Shown here piece after piece: positions 15,965 through 24,614 of a stretch of DNA of 64,000 bases. This stretch comes from Bifidobacterium goeldii (lineage in GTDB: Bacteria; Actinomycetota; Actinomycetes; Actinomycetales; Bifidobacteriaceae). The translations under genes and the position numbers were made by a program. Location of the stretch: contig NZ_QXGL01000005.1 in the NCBI RefSeq assembly GCF_003951095.1, forward strand, positions 124,001 through 188,000, written 5' to 3'. Under the pieces are notes generated by a model, which was not told the DNA's origin, did no database searches, and saw only the letters and a program-made list of their open reading frames with translations. The stretch's first letter is position 1. Each line of letters begins with the position of its first letter.

Positions 15965-17527
15965 ATGCTGATTACTCATGCGCGCTTGGTGGGAACCGAT
16001 GATCTCGTTGATGTGACGATTGCCGATGGTCGCATAACGGCAATAACCCCGAGCGATACGGCAACTGATCGCGAGCGTGTCGCAACCATTCGTGACGCGG
16101 AGCGTGACGCGGCTCGCGACGCGGATCGCAACACCTCCGATACTGTTGACATCGTTGACGCTGACGGCATGTGGATAATCCCCGGCCTGTGGGATTGCCA
16201 TACGCATTTCACGCAATGGTCGAAAACACTAGGCCGCCTCGATTTGATTAATGCCCGCTCGGCCGCCGAGGCGATGGCCATGCTGCGTGAACATCTGGAA
16301 GCCCGCCGTGCCGCCGGCACACTGGATCCAAATGCATTCGTGGTCGGCATGCGATTCCGCCACTCACTGTGGTCGGATAGCGAACAGCCCACATTGGCTG
16401 CCATCGATGCTGTTACTGGCGATCAGCCCGTTGCACTGTCGAGCGCCGATATGCACTGCGGATGGGTGAACTCCGCAGCCGCGCGCCGGCTCGGCGTGGA
16501 GGTTGATGCTACCGGCTTAGTGGGGGAGCTCGCCTGGTTCAACGCGTACACGCAGTTTGATAAAGCGCCCGGCGCGGCTGAAGAGACTGATCGTCTATTG
16601 CGCGAGGCTGAACGCGATGCGGCGGCTAAAGGCGTGGTGGGCATTCGCGATTACGAAATGGCTGAGAACGTCAACACGTGGATTGCGCGATTTGCCGCTG
16701 GAATCAACGGTCTGCGCGTGGAAGCTGGCGTGTACCCGGAGCGCATGCAGGCGGCGATTGACGCCGGCTGGCACACCGGTATGCCGCTGCCAGGCTCGCA
16801 CGGATTGGGCACGGTCGGCCCGATGAAACTCATTTCTGACGGCTCGCTCAACACTCGCTCGGCATACTGCTCCACCCCGTACTCCGGTATCGAGCCGCCG
16901 ACTTACGGCACGTTGAGCTACACGCCGCAGCAGATCGAAGATTATATGCGATTGGCTACCGAGCATGACTTCGATATCGCGTGCCACGCTATCGGCGATG
17001 AAGCGAACACGATCGTGCTTGATGCCGCCGCAGCTACCGGCGCGCATGGCTCTATCGAGCATGCGCAAATGCTCAAGCCTGTTGATATTCCGCGGTTTGC
17101 TCAGCTGGGACTGACCGCCAGCATTCAACCGCAGCACGCGATGGATGATCGGGATGTTATCGCGCGATTCTGGGCGAATCCGGCCGGTATTCCATATGCC
17201 TTCCGCTCACTCTACGATGCTGGCGCGAAGCTGCGCATGGGTTCAGACGCGCCCGTCGCCCCACTTGACCCGTGGCTGGCGATTTCTGCCGCCGTGTTTG
17301 GTACGGAGAGTTCTTCGCGTGAACCATTCCAGCCTGAACAGTGCCTGCCAGTCGAGGTGGCGTTGGCTGCTTCAACCGAGGTGGGGCGTGTGAATCCAGC
17401 GGCTGGTGATCCTGCGGATTTGGTGTTACTCGACACCGATCCCACTGCGCTGGAAACCCCAGAGGCCATGCGCGCTATGCCGAGCCATGTGGTCATGACC
17501 TTCGTAGCGGGCCAGAGAACCCACTAA
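15965..17527 (+). CDS. YtcJ-like amidohydrolase family protein
   Basis: A 520-residue metal-dependent amidohydrolase. The metal-binding pair is seen in CHTH (His79 and His81), followed by the family's later HAIGDEAN segment and the C-terminal MGSDAPVAPLDPW, whose Asp is the usual catalytic residue. This pattern is that of the YtcJ/Amidohydro_3 group, whose substrates are mostly unknown amides or N-formyl compounds. The start is uncertain: ATG 15965 begins the normal beta-strand domain but has only a tightly spaced GAGG, and ATG 15923 is an alternative. There is a short Asp/Arg/Ala-rich insertion at about residues 38-62. It shares an orientation with putP but no clear link. Confidence 0.8.
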   Translation: MLITHARLVGTDDLVDVTIADGRITAITPSDTATDRERVATIRDAERDAARDADRNTSDTVDIVDADGMWIIPGLWDCHTHFTQWSKTLGRLDLINARSAAEAMAMLREHLEARRAAGTLDPNAFVVGMRFRHSLWSDSEQPTLAAIDAVTGDQPVALSSADMHCGWVNSAAARRLGVEVDATGLVGELAWFNAYTQFDKAPGAAEETDRLLREAERDAAAKGVVGIRDYEMAENVNTWIARFAAGINGLRVEAGVYPERMQAAIDAGWHTGMPLPGSHGLGTVGPMKLISDGSLNTRSAYCSTPYSGIEPPTYGTLSYTPQQIEDYMRLATEHDFDIACHAIGDEANTIVLDAAAATGAHGSIEHAQMLKPVDIPRFAQLGLTASIQPQHAMDDRDVIARFWANPAGIPYAFRSLYDAGAKLRMGSDAPVAPLDPWLAISAAVFGTESSSREPFQPEQCLPVEVALAASTEVGRVNPAAGDPADLVLLDTDPTALETPEAMRAMPSHVVMTFVAGQRTH

Positions 17528-17561
17528 ACCTGTTAACCCACTAGAGACCTCATCTGGTTGT

Positions 17562-17712
17562 GTGTGCATCCGGTTCATTTATACGGTTGTGTGCATTTCC
17601 GGACCGTTGAGAGCCGATTTTCGGCCTTACACGAACCGGATATGCACACAACCGGATAAATGAACCGGATATGCACACGATTGGGTTGGTGTAGTGAACC
17701 GGATATGCACAC
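17562..17712. repeat. Large palindromic repeat built on CCGGATATGCACAC
   Basis: A 41-nt left arm (17562-17602) pairs with a 43-nt right arm (17636-17678) with only a 2-nt gap and two mismatches; the loop holds a small GCCGA/TCGGC hairpin. GAACCGGATATGCACAC occurs three times (17633-17649, 17662-17678, 17696-17712). The core is shared with the palindrome at 58601-58661. It lies between convergent genes. Confidence 0.85.
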
Positions 17713-17743
17713 CAAACCTACGTCAACCGGAATAAATACGCGC

Positions 17744-17775
17744 AGGGCTGGTTACCGCAATGGATAACCAGCCCT
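17744..17775 (-). terminator. Probable trpS terminator hairpin
   Basis: AGGGCTGGTTA pairs perfectly with TAACCAGCCCT over a 10-nt loop. The T-rich tract on the minus strand is delayed by several bases, so efficiency is uncertain. Confidence 0.5.
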
Positions 17776-17818
17776 AGGTCTATAAGTTAGCCCTATAAGT
17801 CAACAATGAGTCAGCGAC

Positions 17819-18913
17819 TCAGTACTTCATGCCCATCGCCTCGCGCACCTGCTCGAGAGTCTCCTCGGCGATAGCGTTTGCGCGCTGGTTGCCATCGTGC
17901 AGTACGTCGCGCACATAATCCATATCCTTCGCCAGCTCGGCACGGCGCTCGCGGTGAGGTGCGAGGAACTCGTTCACGGATTCGATCACATACGCCTTGA
18001 GCGCGCCTGCACCAGCCTCGCCAATCTCCTCGGCGATCTCCTTCGGATCGCGGCCAGTCACCAAGCCAGCGGTGGTCAGCAGTGCGGAGACCTGCGGGCG
18101 AGCAATCGGATCGAAGGTGATCTTGCGCTCAGAATCAGTCGGGCTCTTCTTGATCAGCTTCGCAGTCTCCTCGGCCGTAGCGCCCAGCATGATCGAGTTG
18201 CCGTACGACTTGCTCATCTTGCGACCATCAAGACCCGGGATTTCCGGCGCTTCCGAGAGGATTGCAGCCGGCTCCGGGAACACCGGGTGCTTCTTCGCGT
18301 AGCGCTCGTTGAAGCGGCGCGCGATCGTACGCGTAATCTCCACGTGCGGCAGGTTATCCTTGCCGATCGGCACAACGTTCGCCTTGCAGAACAGGATGTC
18401 GCACGCCTGGTGCACCGGGTAGGTCAGCAGCAGGCCGGTCAGTGCGTGGCCGGAAGCTTCCATCTCGGACTTGACGGTCGGATTGCGGTGCAGCTCAGCC
18501 TCGGTAACCAGCGAGAGGAACGGCAGCATCAGCTGGTTCTCAGCCGGAACGGCGGAGTGCGTGAAGATCATCGTCTTCTTCGGGTCGATACCCGCGGCCA
18601 TGTAATCGAGCACGAGGTTAAGCACATTGTCCTGAATGTGCTCGGTGGTATCGCGGTCGGTGATGACCTGATAATCAGCGATGATGATGTTCGTGTTCAC
18701 GCCGCGCTCCTGCATGGCGACGCGCTCGCGGATCGATCCGAAATAATGTCCAAGATGCAGACGGCCGGTCGGGCGGTCGCCGGTGAGCATCGTGAACTTG
18801 CTCGGGTTTGCCTCGAGCTTGGCGAGCGTTTCGTCCGAACGCTTCTTTGCTGCGAGGAAGCTCGCGCTCATTTCATTACCTGCGGCCGTTAACTGCTGTT
18901 CCTGATCCGTCAT
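17819..18913 (-). CDS. trpS: Tryptophanyl-tRNA synthetase
   Basis: A 364-residue class I aminoacyl-tRNA synthetase that charges tRNA-Trp. The ATP-binding HIGH motif reads HLGH at residues 53-56 and the second signature is a canonical KMSKS at 232-236. The TGDRPTGRLHLGHYFGS context is specific for TrpRS. The ATG at 18913 has AAAGGG upstream; a longer in-frame extension begins with sequence unlike the family. Length and codon bias are normal for a core enzyme. It is convergent with the amidohydrolase and divergent from the DUF3073 gene. Confidence 0.97.
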   Translation of the reverse strand: MTDQEQQLTAAGNEMSASFLAAKKRSDETLAKLEANPSKFTMLTGDRPTGRLHLGHYFGSIRERVAMQERGVNTNIIIADYQVITDRDTTEHIQDNVLNLVLDYMAAGIDPKKTMIFTHSAVPAENQLMLPFLSLVTEAELHRNPTVKSEMEASGHALTGLLLTYPVHQACDILFCKANVVPIGKDNLPHVEITRTIARRFNERYAKKHPVFPEPAAILSEAPEIPGLDGRKMSKSYGNSIMLGATAEETAKLIKKSPTDSERKITFDPIARPQVSALLTTAGLVTGRDPKEIAEEIGEAGAGALKAYVIESVNEFLAPHRERRAELAKDMDYVRDVLHDGNQRANAIAEETLEQVREAMGMKY

Positions 18914-19052
18914 AATCGCCCTTTGATGGTTCAAAACGCCTGAAAATATCGCTTTTATCGTAAAAGTCCGAGCAGACAACCAATCCTTGCATAACAAGTG
19001 GTACTCTCTTATGTGATGAATCGATAGTTAACAGTTTTTCCCAGGGGGTCGC

Positions 19053-19436
19053 ATGGGCCGCGGACGTCAGAAAGCCAAGCAGCAGAAAATTGCCCGGAAG
19101 CTCAAGTACCTGACCACCGATACCGATTACGATGAGCTTGCCAAAGAGTTGAGCTCTCAGGAACCCGGCACTGGTTCGCCTGATCCTTTTGCTGATATTG
19201 AAGCGCAGTATTCTCACCATTCGGACACTGATTCAGACATTGATGATGAGTCGAGCGCTGACGCCACTGTCGACTCCGCCGACGATCTCGACGAGTACGC
19301 CAAGTGGGCTGCAGAAGCCGCCGCAAAGGCGACCAGCGGTGAAATGCCAGCCGTAAAGCCATCCGCACCAAAGCCGATGGCGCACAAACCTATCCCGATG
19401 CCGATTCCGAGCGCGCTCAAACCCAAGAAGAACTAA
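19053..19436 (+). CDS. DUF3073 domain protein
   Basis: A 127-residue soluble protein. The first 60 residues (MGRGRQKAKQQKIARKLKYL, then TDYDELAKEL) match the actinobacterial DUF3073 family; the rest is acidic and then Pro/Lys-rich, ending PSALKPKKN. Function is unknown; the basic N-terminus would suit nucleic-acid or ribosome binding, but that is speculation. The ATG follows CAGGGGG. A strong terminator follows at 19510. Confidence 0.85.
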   Translation: MGRGRQKAKQQKIARKLKYLTTDTDYDELAKELSSQEPGTGSPDPFADIEAQYSHHSDTDSDIDDESSADATVDSADDLDEYAKWAAEAAAKATSGEMPAVKPSAPKPMAHKPIPMPIPSALKPKKN

Positions 19437-19509
19437 TCCAACGGGTAATCCAACGGGATTGAGCCGCATCGCTCGCCATCGCTAATAGGTTCGATGAACT
19501 TCAGCAATA

Positions 19510-19553
19510 AGCAGTAAGCCGCCGATGAACATATCGGCGGCTTACTGCTATTC
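19510..19553 (+). terminator. Terminator between DUF3073 gene and SCP2-like gene
   Basis: A perfect 17-bp stem, AGCAGTAAGCCGCCGAT (19510-19526) with its complement (19533-19549), over a 6-nt loop. It lies between convergent genes, but neither side has a strong T run. Confidence 0.75.
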
Positions 19554-19578
19554 GCTACTGCATCGCTGTATCGCTGCA

Positions 19579-19965
19579 TCACAGCGGCAGCAGCGCACTC
19601 AAATCATCGCGCTCGCCGACCGCGCTAATATGCCCAGCATCCTTCTCTTGTGCCCATGTGGTCACACCAGCCGCGAGCCGCAGCCACACGTCTGGATCGA
19701 GTTCAATAACATCCGGTGGCGTGAGATTATGCGGATCTGAAGCAGGACCATCCAAAATTTTGATCGCACCCCACGGCGCGACACGCACTTCAACCCCCGG
19801 GCCGGGAGCCTTGCGTTCCAGCAGAAACAGCGTGTACCGCACGGCCATCGCCCATACGGGGCGCGGCAATTGCGTTGGCGCGTCTGCGGACTGTTCGGCG
19901 GCCTCGCGCCACTGGTTCCACGCGCGCTCGCCTTTGGCTAGATCCTGGTCTCGAATTACTGGCAT
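19579..19965 (-). CDS. Sterol-carrier-protein-like (SCP_3) domain protein
   Basis: A 128-residue soluble protein with the actinobacterial SCP2-like pattern: RYTLFLLERKAPGPGVEVRVAPWGAIKIL, then PPDVIELDPDVWLRLAAG and a final W. The fold has a lipid-binding pocket in better-known members, but the role in bacteria is not established. I prefer ATG 19965, which has AGAG nearby, over GTG 19983. It is a single gene convergent with the DUF3073 unit. Confidence 0.75.
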   Translation of the reverse strand: MPVIRDQDLAKGERAWNQWREAAEQSADAPTQLPRPVWAMAVRYTLFLLERKAPGPGVEVRVAPWGAIKILDGPASDPHNLTPPDVIELDPDVWLRLAAGVTTWAQEKDAGHISAVGERDDLSALLPL

Positions 19966-20184
19966 GACTCTATTGTGCCTCACTGCTTTTTGGGGCTGAG
20001 ATCGTTTGCTGAGATCGTTTGCGAATCAGTAGCGGAATATTGACGAAATATCGGCTGATTACACGCCAATTACGTAGTCGAATACGTAGTCATGATCATG
20101 ACTTACGACAGCGCATATTCGGCCTCACATAACGCGATTACGGCACCTATTGAAAATATGAAACACCCGGATTGCAATGTGTCA

Positions 20185-20240
20185 TTGGCATCTGGGGTGA
20201 GATTGATGTACTATGACTTTTGTTTTTGCAAACGATTGCA
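20185..20240 (+). promoter_or_regulatory. glgP promoter with LacI/MalR-type operator
   Basis: TTGGCA at 20185-20190 and TACTAT at 20209-20214, 18 nt apart, form a credible sigma-70 promoter. TGCAAACGATTGCA at 20227-20240 starts 12 bp after the -10 and is a near-palindrome with the central CG of LacI-family operators. It differs from the operator of the 1-7 kb locus, so a different regulator (MalR-type) is implied. The rest of the gap 19966-20334 contains a GTCATGATCATGAC palindrome and no gene. Confidence 0.6.
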
Positions 20241-20334
20241 TAACGTAACGCAGCGTTCACCCTGACGTTTATGGGCGGCAACCAAGCCAGACCATAATCG
20301 AGAAGGGAAAACAATCCGGAAAGAGAGTCAGGAT

Positions 20335-22779
20335 ATGACTGAAACCACTGCACCTAAATCTCCCGTAACGAACCAGGAGTTCGCTGACAGCATCCGCGAA
20401 CAGCTCAAGTACGTTCAGGGTGTGACCCCGGAGCAGGCCACCGCGGCTGATGTGTACGTCGCCTCCTCGCTCGCCGTGCGTCGCCACCTGCAGGACGCAT
20501 GGTTCAAGACCCAGCACGACATGGTCAACGGCAACACCAAGGCCGTCGGCTACTTCTCCGCCGAATTCCTCATGGGTAAGCAGCTGGAGAACGCACTCCT
20601 CAACGCTGGCCTGACCGAGCAGTTCGACGCAGCTGTCGAATCCCTCGGCTTCACCCCCAAGGACGTTATCGACGCCGAATACGAGCCGGGCCTGGGCAAC
20701 GGCGGTCTCGGCCGTCTCGCCGCCTGCTTCATCGACTCCCTCGCCTCCCTCGGCGTGCCCGCCTTCGGCTACGGCATCCAGTACCGCTACGGCATCTTCA
20801 AGCAGACCTTCGATAAGGACGGCAAGCAGGTCGAAACCCCTGACTACTGGCTGAACAACGAAGAGCCGTGGGGTCACGTCGACTACAACCGTGACCAGAA
20901 GGTCTCCTTCGGCGGCGAAGTCGTCGAAGAAAACGGCAAGCGCGTGTGGAAGCCAGCTTGGTCCGTTCGCGCCGTGCCGGTCGACTACATGGTGCCGGGC
21001 TACAAGTCCCAGCGCGTGAACACGCTGCGTCTGTGGACCGCCAAGTCCTACGACGAGTTCGATCTGCTCGCCTTCAACCGCTCCGAGTACATGGAAGCCG
21101 TCAAGCCGCAGGTCAAGGCCGAGAACATCTCCAAGATCCTCTACCCGGAAGATTCCACCAAGGTCGGTAAGGAACTGCGCCTCGAGCAGCAGTACTTCTT
21201 CGTTGCCGCTTCCCTGCACGACGCCATCCGCGTCTTCTACCCGGGCGAAGCCAAGCCGGACCTGACCACCTTCCCGAACAAGATCACCTTCCAGCTCAAC
21301 GATACTCACCCGGTCATCGGCATCCCGGAGCTCATGCGCATCCTCATCGATGAGTACGACTACGACTGGGATACCGCATGGTCCATCACCCAGAAGACCT
21401 TCAACTACACCTGCCACACCCTGCTGCCAGAAGCACTCGAAGTGTGGCCGGCAAGCCTCATCGGCGAACTGCTGCCGCGTCACCTCGAAATCATCGAGAA
21501 GATCAACGCACAGTTCGAAGACGAGCTCAAGGGCAAGGGCATCGACGACGCGACCATCGAGCGTATGCGCATCTACACCGGTGACGCTGTGCGCATGGCC
21601 TACCTCGCCACCTACGGCGGCTCCCACGTCAACGGCGTGGCCGAACTGCACTCCCAGCTGCTCAAGGACATGACCCTCAAGGACTTCTCCGACGCTTACC
21701 CGGACAAGTTCACCAACGTGACCAACGGCGTCACCCCGCGTCGCTTCATCAAGCTCGCCAACCCGGCCCTGTCCGACCTGATCACCGAAGGCCTCGGCAC
21801 CGACAAGTGGCTGAGCGACCTTGAGCTGCTCAAGGGCCTGGTTCCGCTGGCCGAGGACGACGAATTCGTCAAGAAGTTCGCCGCCGTCAAGGCCGCCAAC
21901 AAGCACTCCTTCGTTGGCTTCGCCAAGGACCACTACGGCATCGACATCGACGAGAACACCCTGTTCAACACCATGGTCAAGCGTCTGCACGAGTACAAGC
22001 GCCAGTCGCTGAAGATCCTCGCTGTCATCTCCAAGTACGCTGCCATCAAGAACGGCACCGTCTCCGCCGACGACATCCTGCCGCGCACCGTGTTCTTCGG
22101 CGCCAAGGCTGCCCCGGGCTACTACCTGGCCAAGATGACCATCGAGCTCATCAACAACGTCTCCAAGGTCGTCAACAACGATCCAGACGTCAAGGGCAAG
22201 CTCGCCGTCCACATGCTCCCGAACTACAACATCGAAATGGCCCAGAACCTCATCCCGGCCACCGAACTCGACGAGCAGATCTCCCAGGCTGGTAAGGAAG
22301 CCTCCGGTACCGGCAACATGAAGTTCGCCCTCAACGGCGCCCTCACCGTCGGCACCCTCGACGGTGCCAACGTCGAAATCCGTGAGCGCGTCGGCGCCGA
22401 CAACTTCTTCCTCTTCGGCATGACCGTCGACGAGGTTGAGAAGCTCTACGCCGACGGTTACGATCCGGCCAAGTACTACGAAGCCGACCCGCGCCTCAAG
22501 CAGGCCATCGACCTCGTCGCCAACGGCACCTTCTCCAACGGCGACCGCAACGCCTACGCGCCTCTCGTCTCCGACTGGCTCACCAAGGACTGGTTCATGA
22601 CCCTCGCCGACTTCTCCGCCTACGCCGACATCCAGGCCGAAATCGAGAAGCTCTACCGCGACCCGCTCGAGTGGAACCGCAAGGCCCTCCTCAACGTCGC
22701 CAACTCCGGCTTCTTCAGCTCGGATCGTTCGATCGAGGATTACCTCGAGCGTATCTGGAAGACCGGTCCTCTGGCCTGA
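20335..22779 (+). CDS. glgP: Glycogen/maltodextrin phosphorylase
   Basis: An 814-residue GT35 alpha-glucan phosphorylase that releases glucose-1-phosphate from glycogen or maltodextrin. The pyridoxal-phosphate site is visible as EASGTGNMKFALNGALTVGT, with the Schiff-base lysine at about residue 663. Length is normal. The ATG at 20335 lies just downstream of GAGAGTCAGG. Codon use is the most biased in the window (near-exclusive CTC/CTG, ATC, GTC, AAG), pointing to very high expression; this also produces a long antisense frame that should not be annotated. Regulation by a MalR-type repressor is suggested by the operator 95 bp upstream. Single-gene unit with its own terminator. Confidence 0.97.
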   Translation: MTETTAPKSPVTNQEFADSIREQLKYVQGVTPEQATAADVYVASSLAVRRHLQDAWFKTQHDMVNGNTKAVGYFSAEFLMGKQLENALLNAGLTEQFDAAVESLGFTPKDVIDAEYEPGLGNGGLGRLAACFIDSLASLGVPAFGYGIQYRYGIFKQTFDKDGKQVETPDYWLNNEEPWGHVDYNRDQKVSFGGEVVEENGKRVWKPAWSVRAVPVDYMVPGYKSQRVNTLRLWTAKSYDEFDLLAFNRSEYMEAVKPQVKAENISKILYPEDSTKVGKELRLEQQYFFVAASLHDAIRVFYPGEAKPDLTTFPNKITFQLNDTHPVIGIPELMRILIDEYDYDWDTAWSITQKTFNYTCHTLLPEALEVWPASLIGELLPRHLEIIEKINAQFEDELKGKGIDDATIERMRIYTGDAVRMAYLATYGGSHVNGVAELHSQLLKDMTLKDFSDAYPDKFTNVTNGVTPRRFIKLANPALSDLITEGLGTDKWLSDLELLKGLVPLAEDDEFVKKFAAVKAANKHSFVGFAKDHYGIDIDENTLFNTMVKRLHEYKRQSLKILAVISKYAAIKNGTVSADDILPRTVFFGAKAAPGYYLAKMTIELINNVSKVVNNDPDVKGKLAVHMLPNYNIEMAQNLIPATELDEQISQAGKEASGTGNMKFALNGALTVGTLDGANVEIRERVGADNFFLFGMTVDEVEKLYADGYDPAKYYEADPRLKQAIDLVANGTFSNGDRNAYAPLVSDWLTKDWFMTLADFSAYADIQAEIEKLYRDPLEWNRKALLNVANSGFFSSDRSIEDYLERIWKTGPLA

Positions 22780-22808
22780 CGGCTATAGTCGGCCTCCAGC
22801 TGACTAAC

Positions 22809-22846
22809 AAAGCGCGTCTGCAGTTATTGCTGCGGGCGCGCTTTTG
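22809..22846 (+). terminator. glgP terminator
   Basis: AAAGCGCGTCTGCAG pairs with CTGCGGGCGCGCTTT (G-U pairs included) followed by a T-rich tail. Confidence 0.8.
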
Positions 22847-22897
22847 TGTTTGAGAAGGAGAGGCGCAGATCGCTGCGTAGGGTTGCTTAAAAAACTA

Positions 22898-22933
22898 AGT
22901 GGGCCCGTGCGCAGATGATACGCACGGGCCCAC
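22898..22933 (-). terminator. Terminator of the small membrane-protein gene
   Basis: AGTGGGCCCGTGCG pairs perfectly with CGCACGGGCCCACT; on the minus strand it is followed by TAGTTTTTTAAG. Confidence 0.85.
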
Positions 22934-22985
22934 TAGTAAGCGATAGTAACCGATCGTGATGACGAACGGTAGAGAAACGCAGAAA

Positions 22986-23222
22986 TCAGGCAGCTTCCTC
23001 AGCAGTCTCAGCCTCGGCAGCAGGCTCCTCGTCAGCGTCAGCCTCGCCCTTATCCTTCGTCAAGCCCAAGTCAACCGGAGACGAGCTGTTCTCCCACGGC
23101 TCCTCCCACGGATCATAATCCGGGTTCTGCTGCTTGTAGATATACAGTCCAACCATGGCAGCAAGCAACGCGCCAAAGAACAGCGCAAAGAACTTCCAAC
23201 CGTTTGAAGACTTGTTCTCCAT
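22986..23222 (-). CDS. Small single-pass membrane protein, acidic tail
   Basis: A 78-residue protein of unknown function. A short basic N-terminus (MENKSSNGWK) leads into one hydrophobic helix (FFALFFGALLAAMVGLYIY, about 11-29), then a motif DYDPWEEPWENSS and a Glu/Ala-rich acidic C-terminus. ATG 23222 has a strong GAAAGGAG. The gene is convergent with glgP and divergent from the rhomboid gene, 183 bp upstream of it. I do not recognise a named family with certainty; actinobacterial homologues near the origin are expected. Confidence 0.75.
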   Translation of the reverse strand: MENKSSNGWKFFALFFGALLAAMVGLYIYKQQNPDYDPWEEPWENSSSPVDLGLTKDKGEADADEEPAAEAETAEEAA

Positions 23223-23405
23223 GACGGCTCCTTTCCCAATACAATGGCTGATCTGCCCATCCAAACCAACCCTGCATTCCATCTTAATCAGCAAAATGTG
23301 GTGATTGCGTGCGGGACACTCGGCCAATATGCAGCCAATATGCCGCCTCTATCGTTTTCAGTATGCAAACGTTCGCGGTGTGTGCGTTCCGCTACAGTGA
23401 GCAGT

Positions 23406-24194
23406 ATGAGCAATGGTCGTTTCAGTCTGTTCCCCGGATCGCCATCACTGCGATCTATTTTTTCCAAGCGCTCGATCCGTAACCAATGGAATGCGGGCGG
23501 CCCAGTAATCACCGGTGCGATCATCGTCGCCTGCGTGGCAATCTGGGTGCTGGAGATGCTGCTCAGTCTTGTTTGGCCAACCGGCCTCAATATTCTGGTC
23601 GGCTACGGTCGTCTCGCGCCACTTACCGCCGTACGCGAACCGTGGACGTTCATCACCTCAATGTTCCTTCACGCACCCAATACGATCTTGCACATCTTGT
23701 TCAACATGTTCGCGCTATGGAGCGTCGGACCCATGCTAGAACGCATGATGGGGCACTGGCCATTCCTCGCACTGTACACGCTCTCTGGCCTTGGCGGAGG
23801 GCTCGGCATGATGGCTTGGGCTGCTATCCACCCAACAAGTCTAGAAGCCTGGTATACCGGCGCGTACGGGGCTTCTGGTGCCCTGTTTGGCCTATTTGCG
23901 GCGATGCTCGTGGTGTACCGGCGTATCGGCGAGGATATTCGCTCGATGCTGATTTGGATGGCGGTGAACTTCCTCCTGCCGCTCGTAGTAGGCGGTATCG
24001 CCTGGCAGGCGCATGTGGGCGGTTTCCTCGTCGGTGGTGCGATGACCGCGCTGCTGACCGCCGGACTTCCAGCGTTCCGATCAAAGAGTCTCGCTTGGCG
24101 CACCGTGGTGTATGGTCTCGCGCTGTTTGCGGCGATCGTTGTACTGATAGCACTGTGCAACCAGTTCAATCCGCTACTTTCAGTGGGATTGTGA
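23406..24194 (+). CDS. Rhomboid-family intramembrane serine protease
   Basis: A 262-residue membrane protein with six to seven hydrophobic segments. The catalytic dyad is present: GASGALFG with Ser157 and AHVGGFLVGG with His203. HILFNMFALWSVGPMLE is the conserved second-helix HxxxN region. Such proteases cleave single-pass membrane proteins within the bilayer. ATG 23406 is chosen because it begins shortly before the first family-like residues; its ribosome-binding site is poor. A rhomboid gene next to crgA is conserved near the origin in Streptomyces, so the location fits. The DnaA-box cluster begins right after its stop codon. Confidence 0.88.
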   Translation: MSNGRFSLFPGSPSLRSIFSKRSIRNQWNAGGPVITGAIIVACVAIWVLEMLLSLVWPTGLNILVGYGRLAPLTAVREPWTFITSMFLHAPNTILHILFNMFALWSVGPMLERMMGHWPFLALYTLSGLGGGLGMMAWAAIHPTSLEAWYTGAYGASGALFGLFAAMLVVYRRIGEDIRSMLIWMAVNFLLPLVVGGIAWQAHVGGFLVGGAMTALLTAGLPAFRSKSLAWRTVVYGLALFAAIVVLIALCNQFNPLLSVGL

Positions 24195-24217
24195 CCTACA
24201 GAATTACGCACGTGTAG

Positions 24218-24523
24218 TTTTCCACATATGTGGAAAACTATGTGGATAACATGGGTATATCTCGTGGATAAGTGCCATCAACAAGGTGTGCAAAGTGGTA
24301 TTAATCGTTGAAATTCCGCCGATTATGTGATGTGCATAATGTGCACAGTGACTTATCCACAATGCTTATCTACGAGGGTGATGGGGATAATCGGTGGGTA
24401 ACGTGTGGATAAACCCCACTTCCGAGTGGATATACGGTGGATAACTTGTGGATAACTATGCACAATCCGCTATTTTCCGCGGTTTGTGAGTGTGTATAAC
24501 TTATTCGTAGACACTGTGGATAT
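24218..24523. other. DnaA-box cluster (origin-like or DnaA-titration region)
   Basis: Six perfect TTATNCACA boxes occur in about 260 bp: minus strand at 24241-24249, 24331-24339, 24404-24412, 24447-24455 and 24491-24499; plus strand at 24353-24361. There are also an inverted pair of TTTTCCACA (24218-24226 and 24229-24237) and one-mismatch boxes at 24263-24271, 24436-24444, 24456-24464 and 24515-24523. The gap 24195-24614 has no gene. Such density cannot be chance and marks a DnaA-binding region. No dnaA, dnaN or rpmH is in the window, so whether it is oriC, an accessory part of it, or a titration locus is open. Confidence 0.85.
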
Positions 24524-24614
24524 GCACATTTGTGTATGGCGAATACCTGTTTTGTGTATTCGGCTGCCCGCTACGAATCTCAATAATCGACATATCGGCA
24601 CTGTCGCTAAGATA

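Noticed and set aside
17562..17712. Possible insertion-sequence remnant
   Set aside because: No transposase fragment, terminal repeats or target duplication found; it is better described as a palindromic repeat.
20269..22212. A 647-codon open frame on the minus strand
   Set aside because: It lies fully antisense to glgP and is a by-product of the extreme C/G-ending codon bias of that gene; its Gly/Asp/Val/Glu-rich composition matches no family.
24486..24614. Longer N-terminus for the THUMP-like methyltransferase
   Set aside because: The extra residues would be encoded by DnaA-box DNA, have no family similarity and no better ribosome-binding site.
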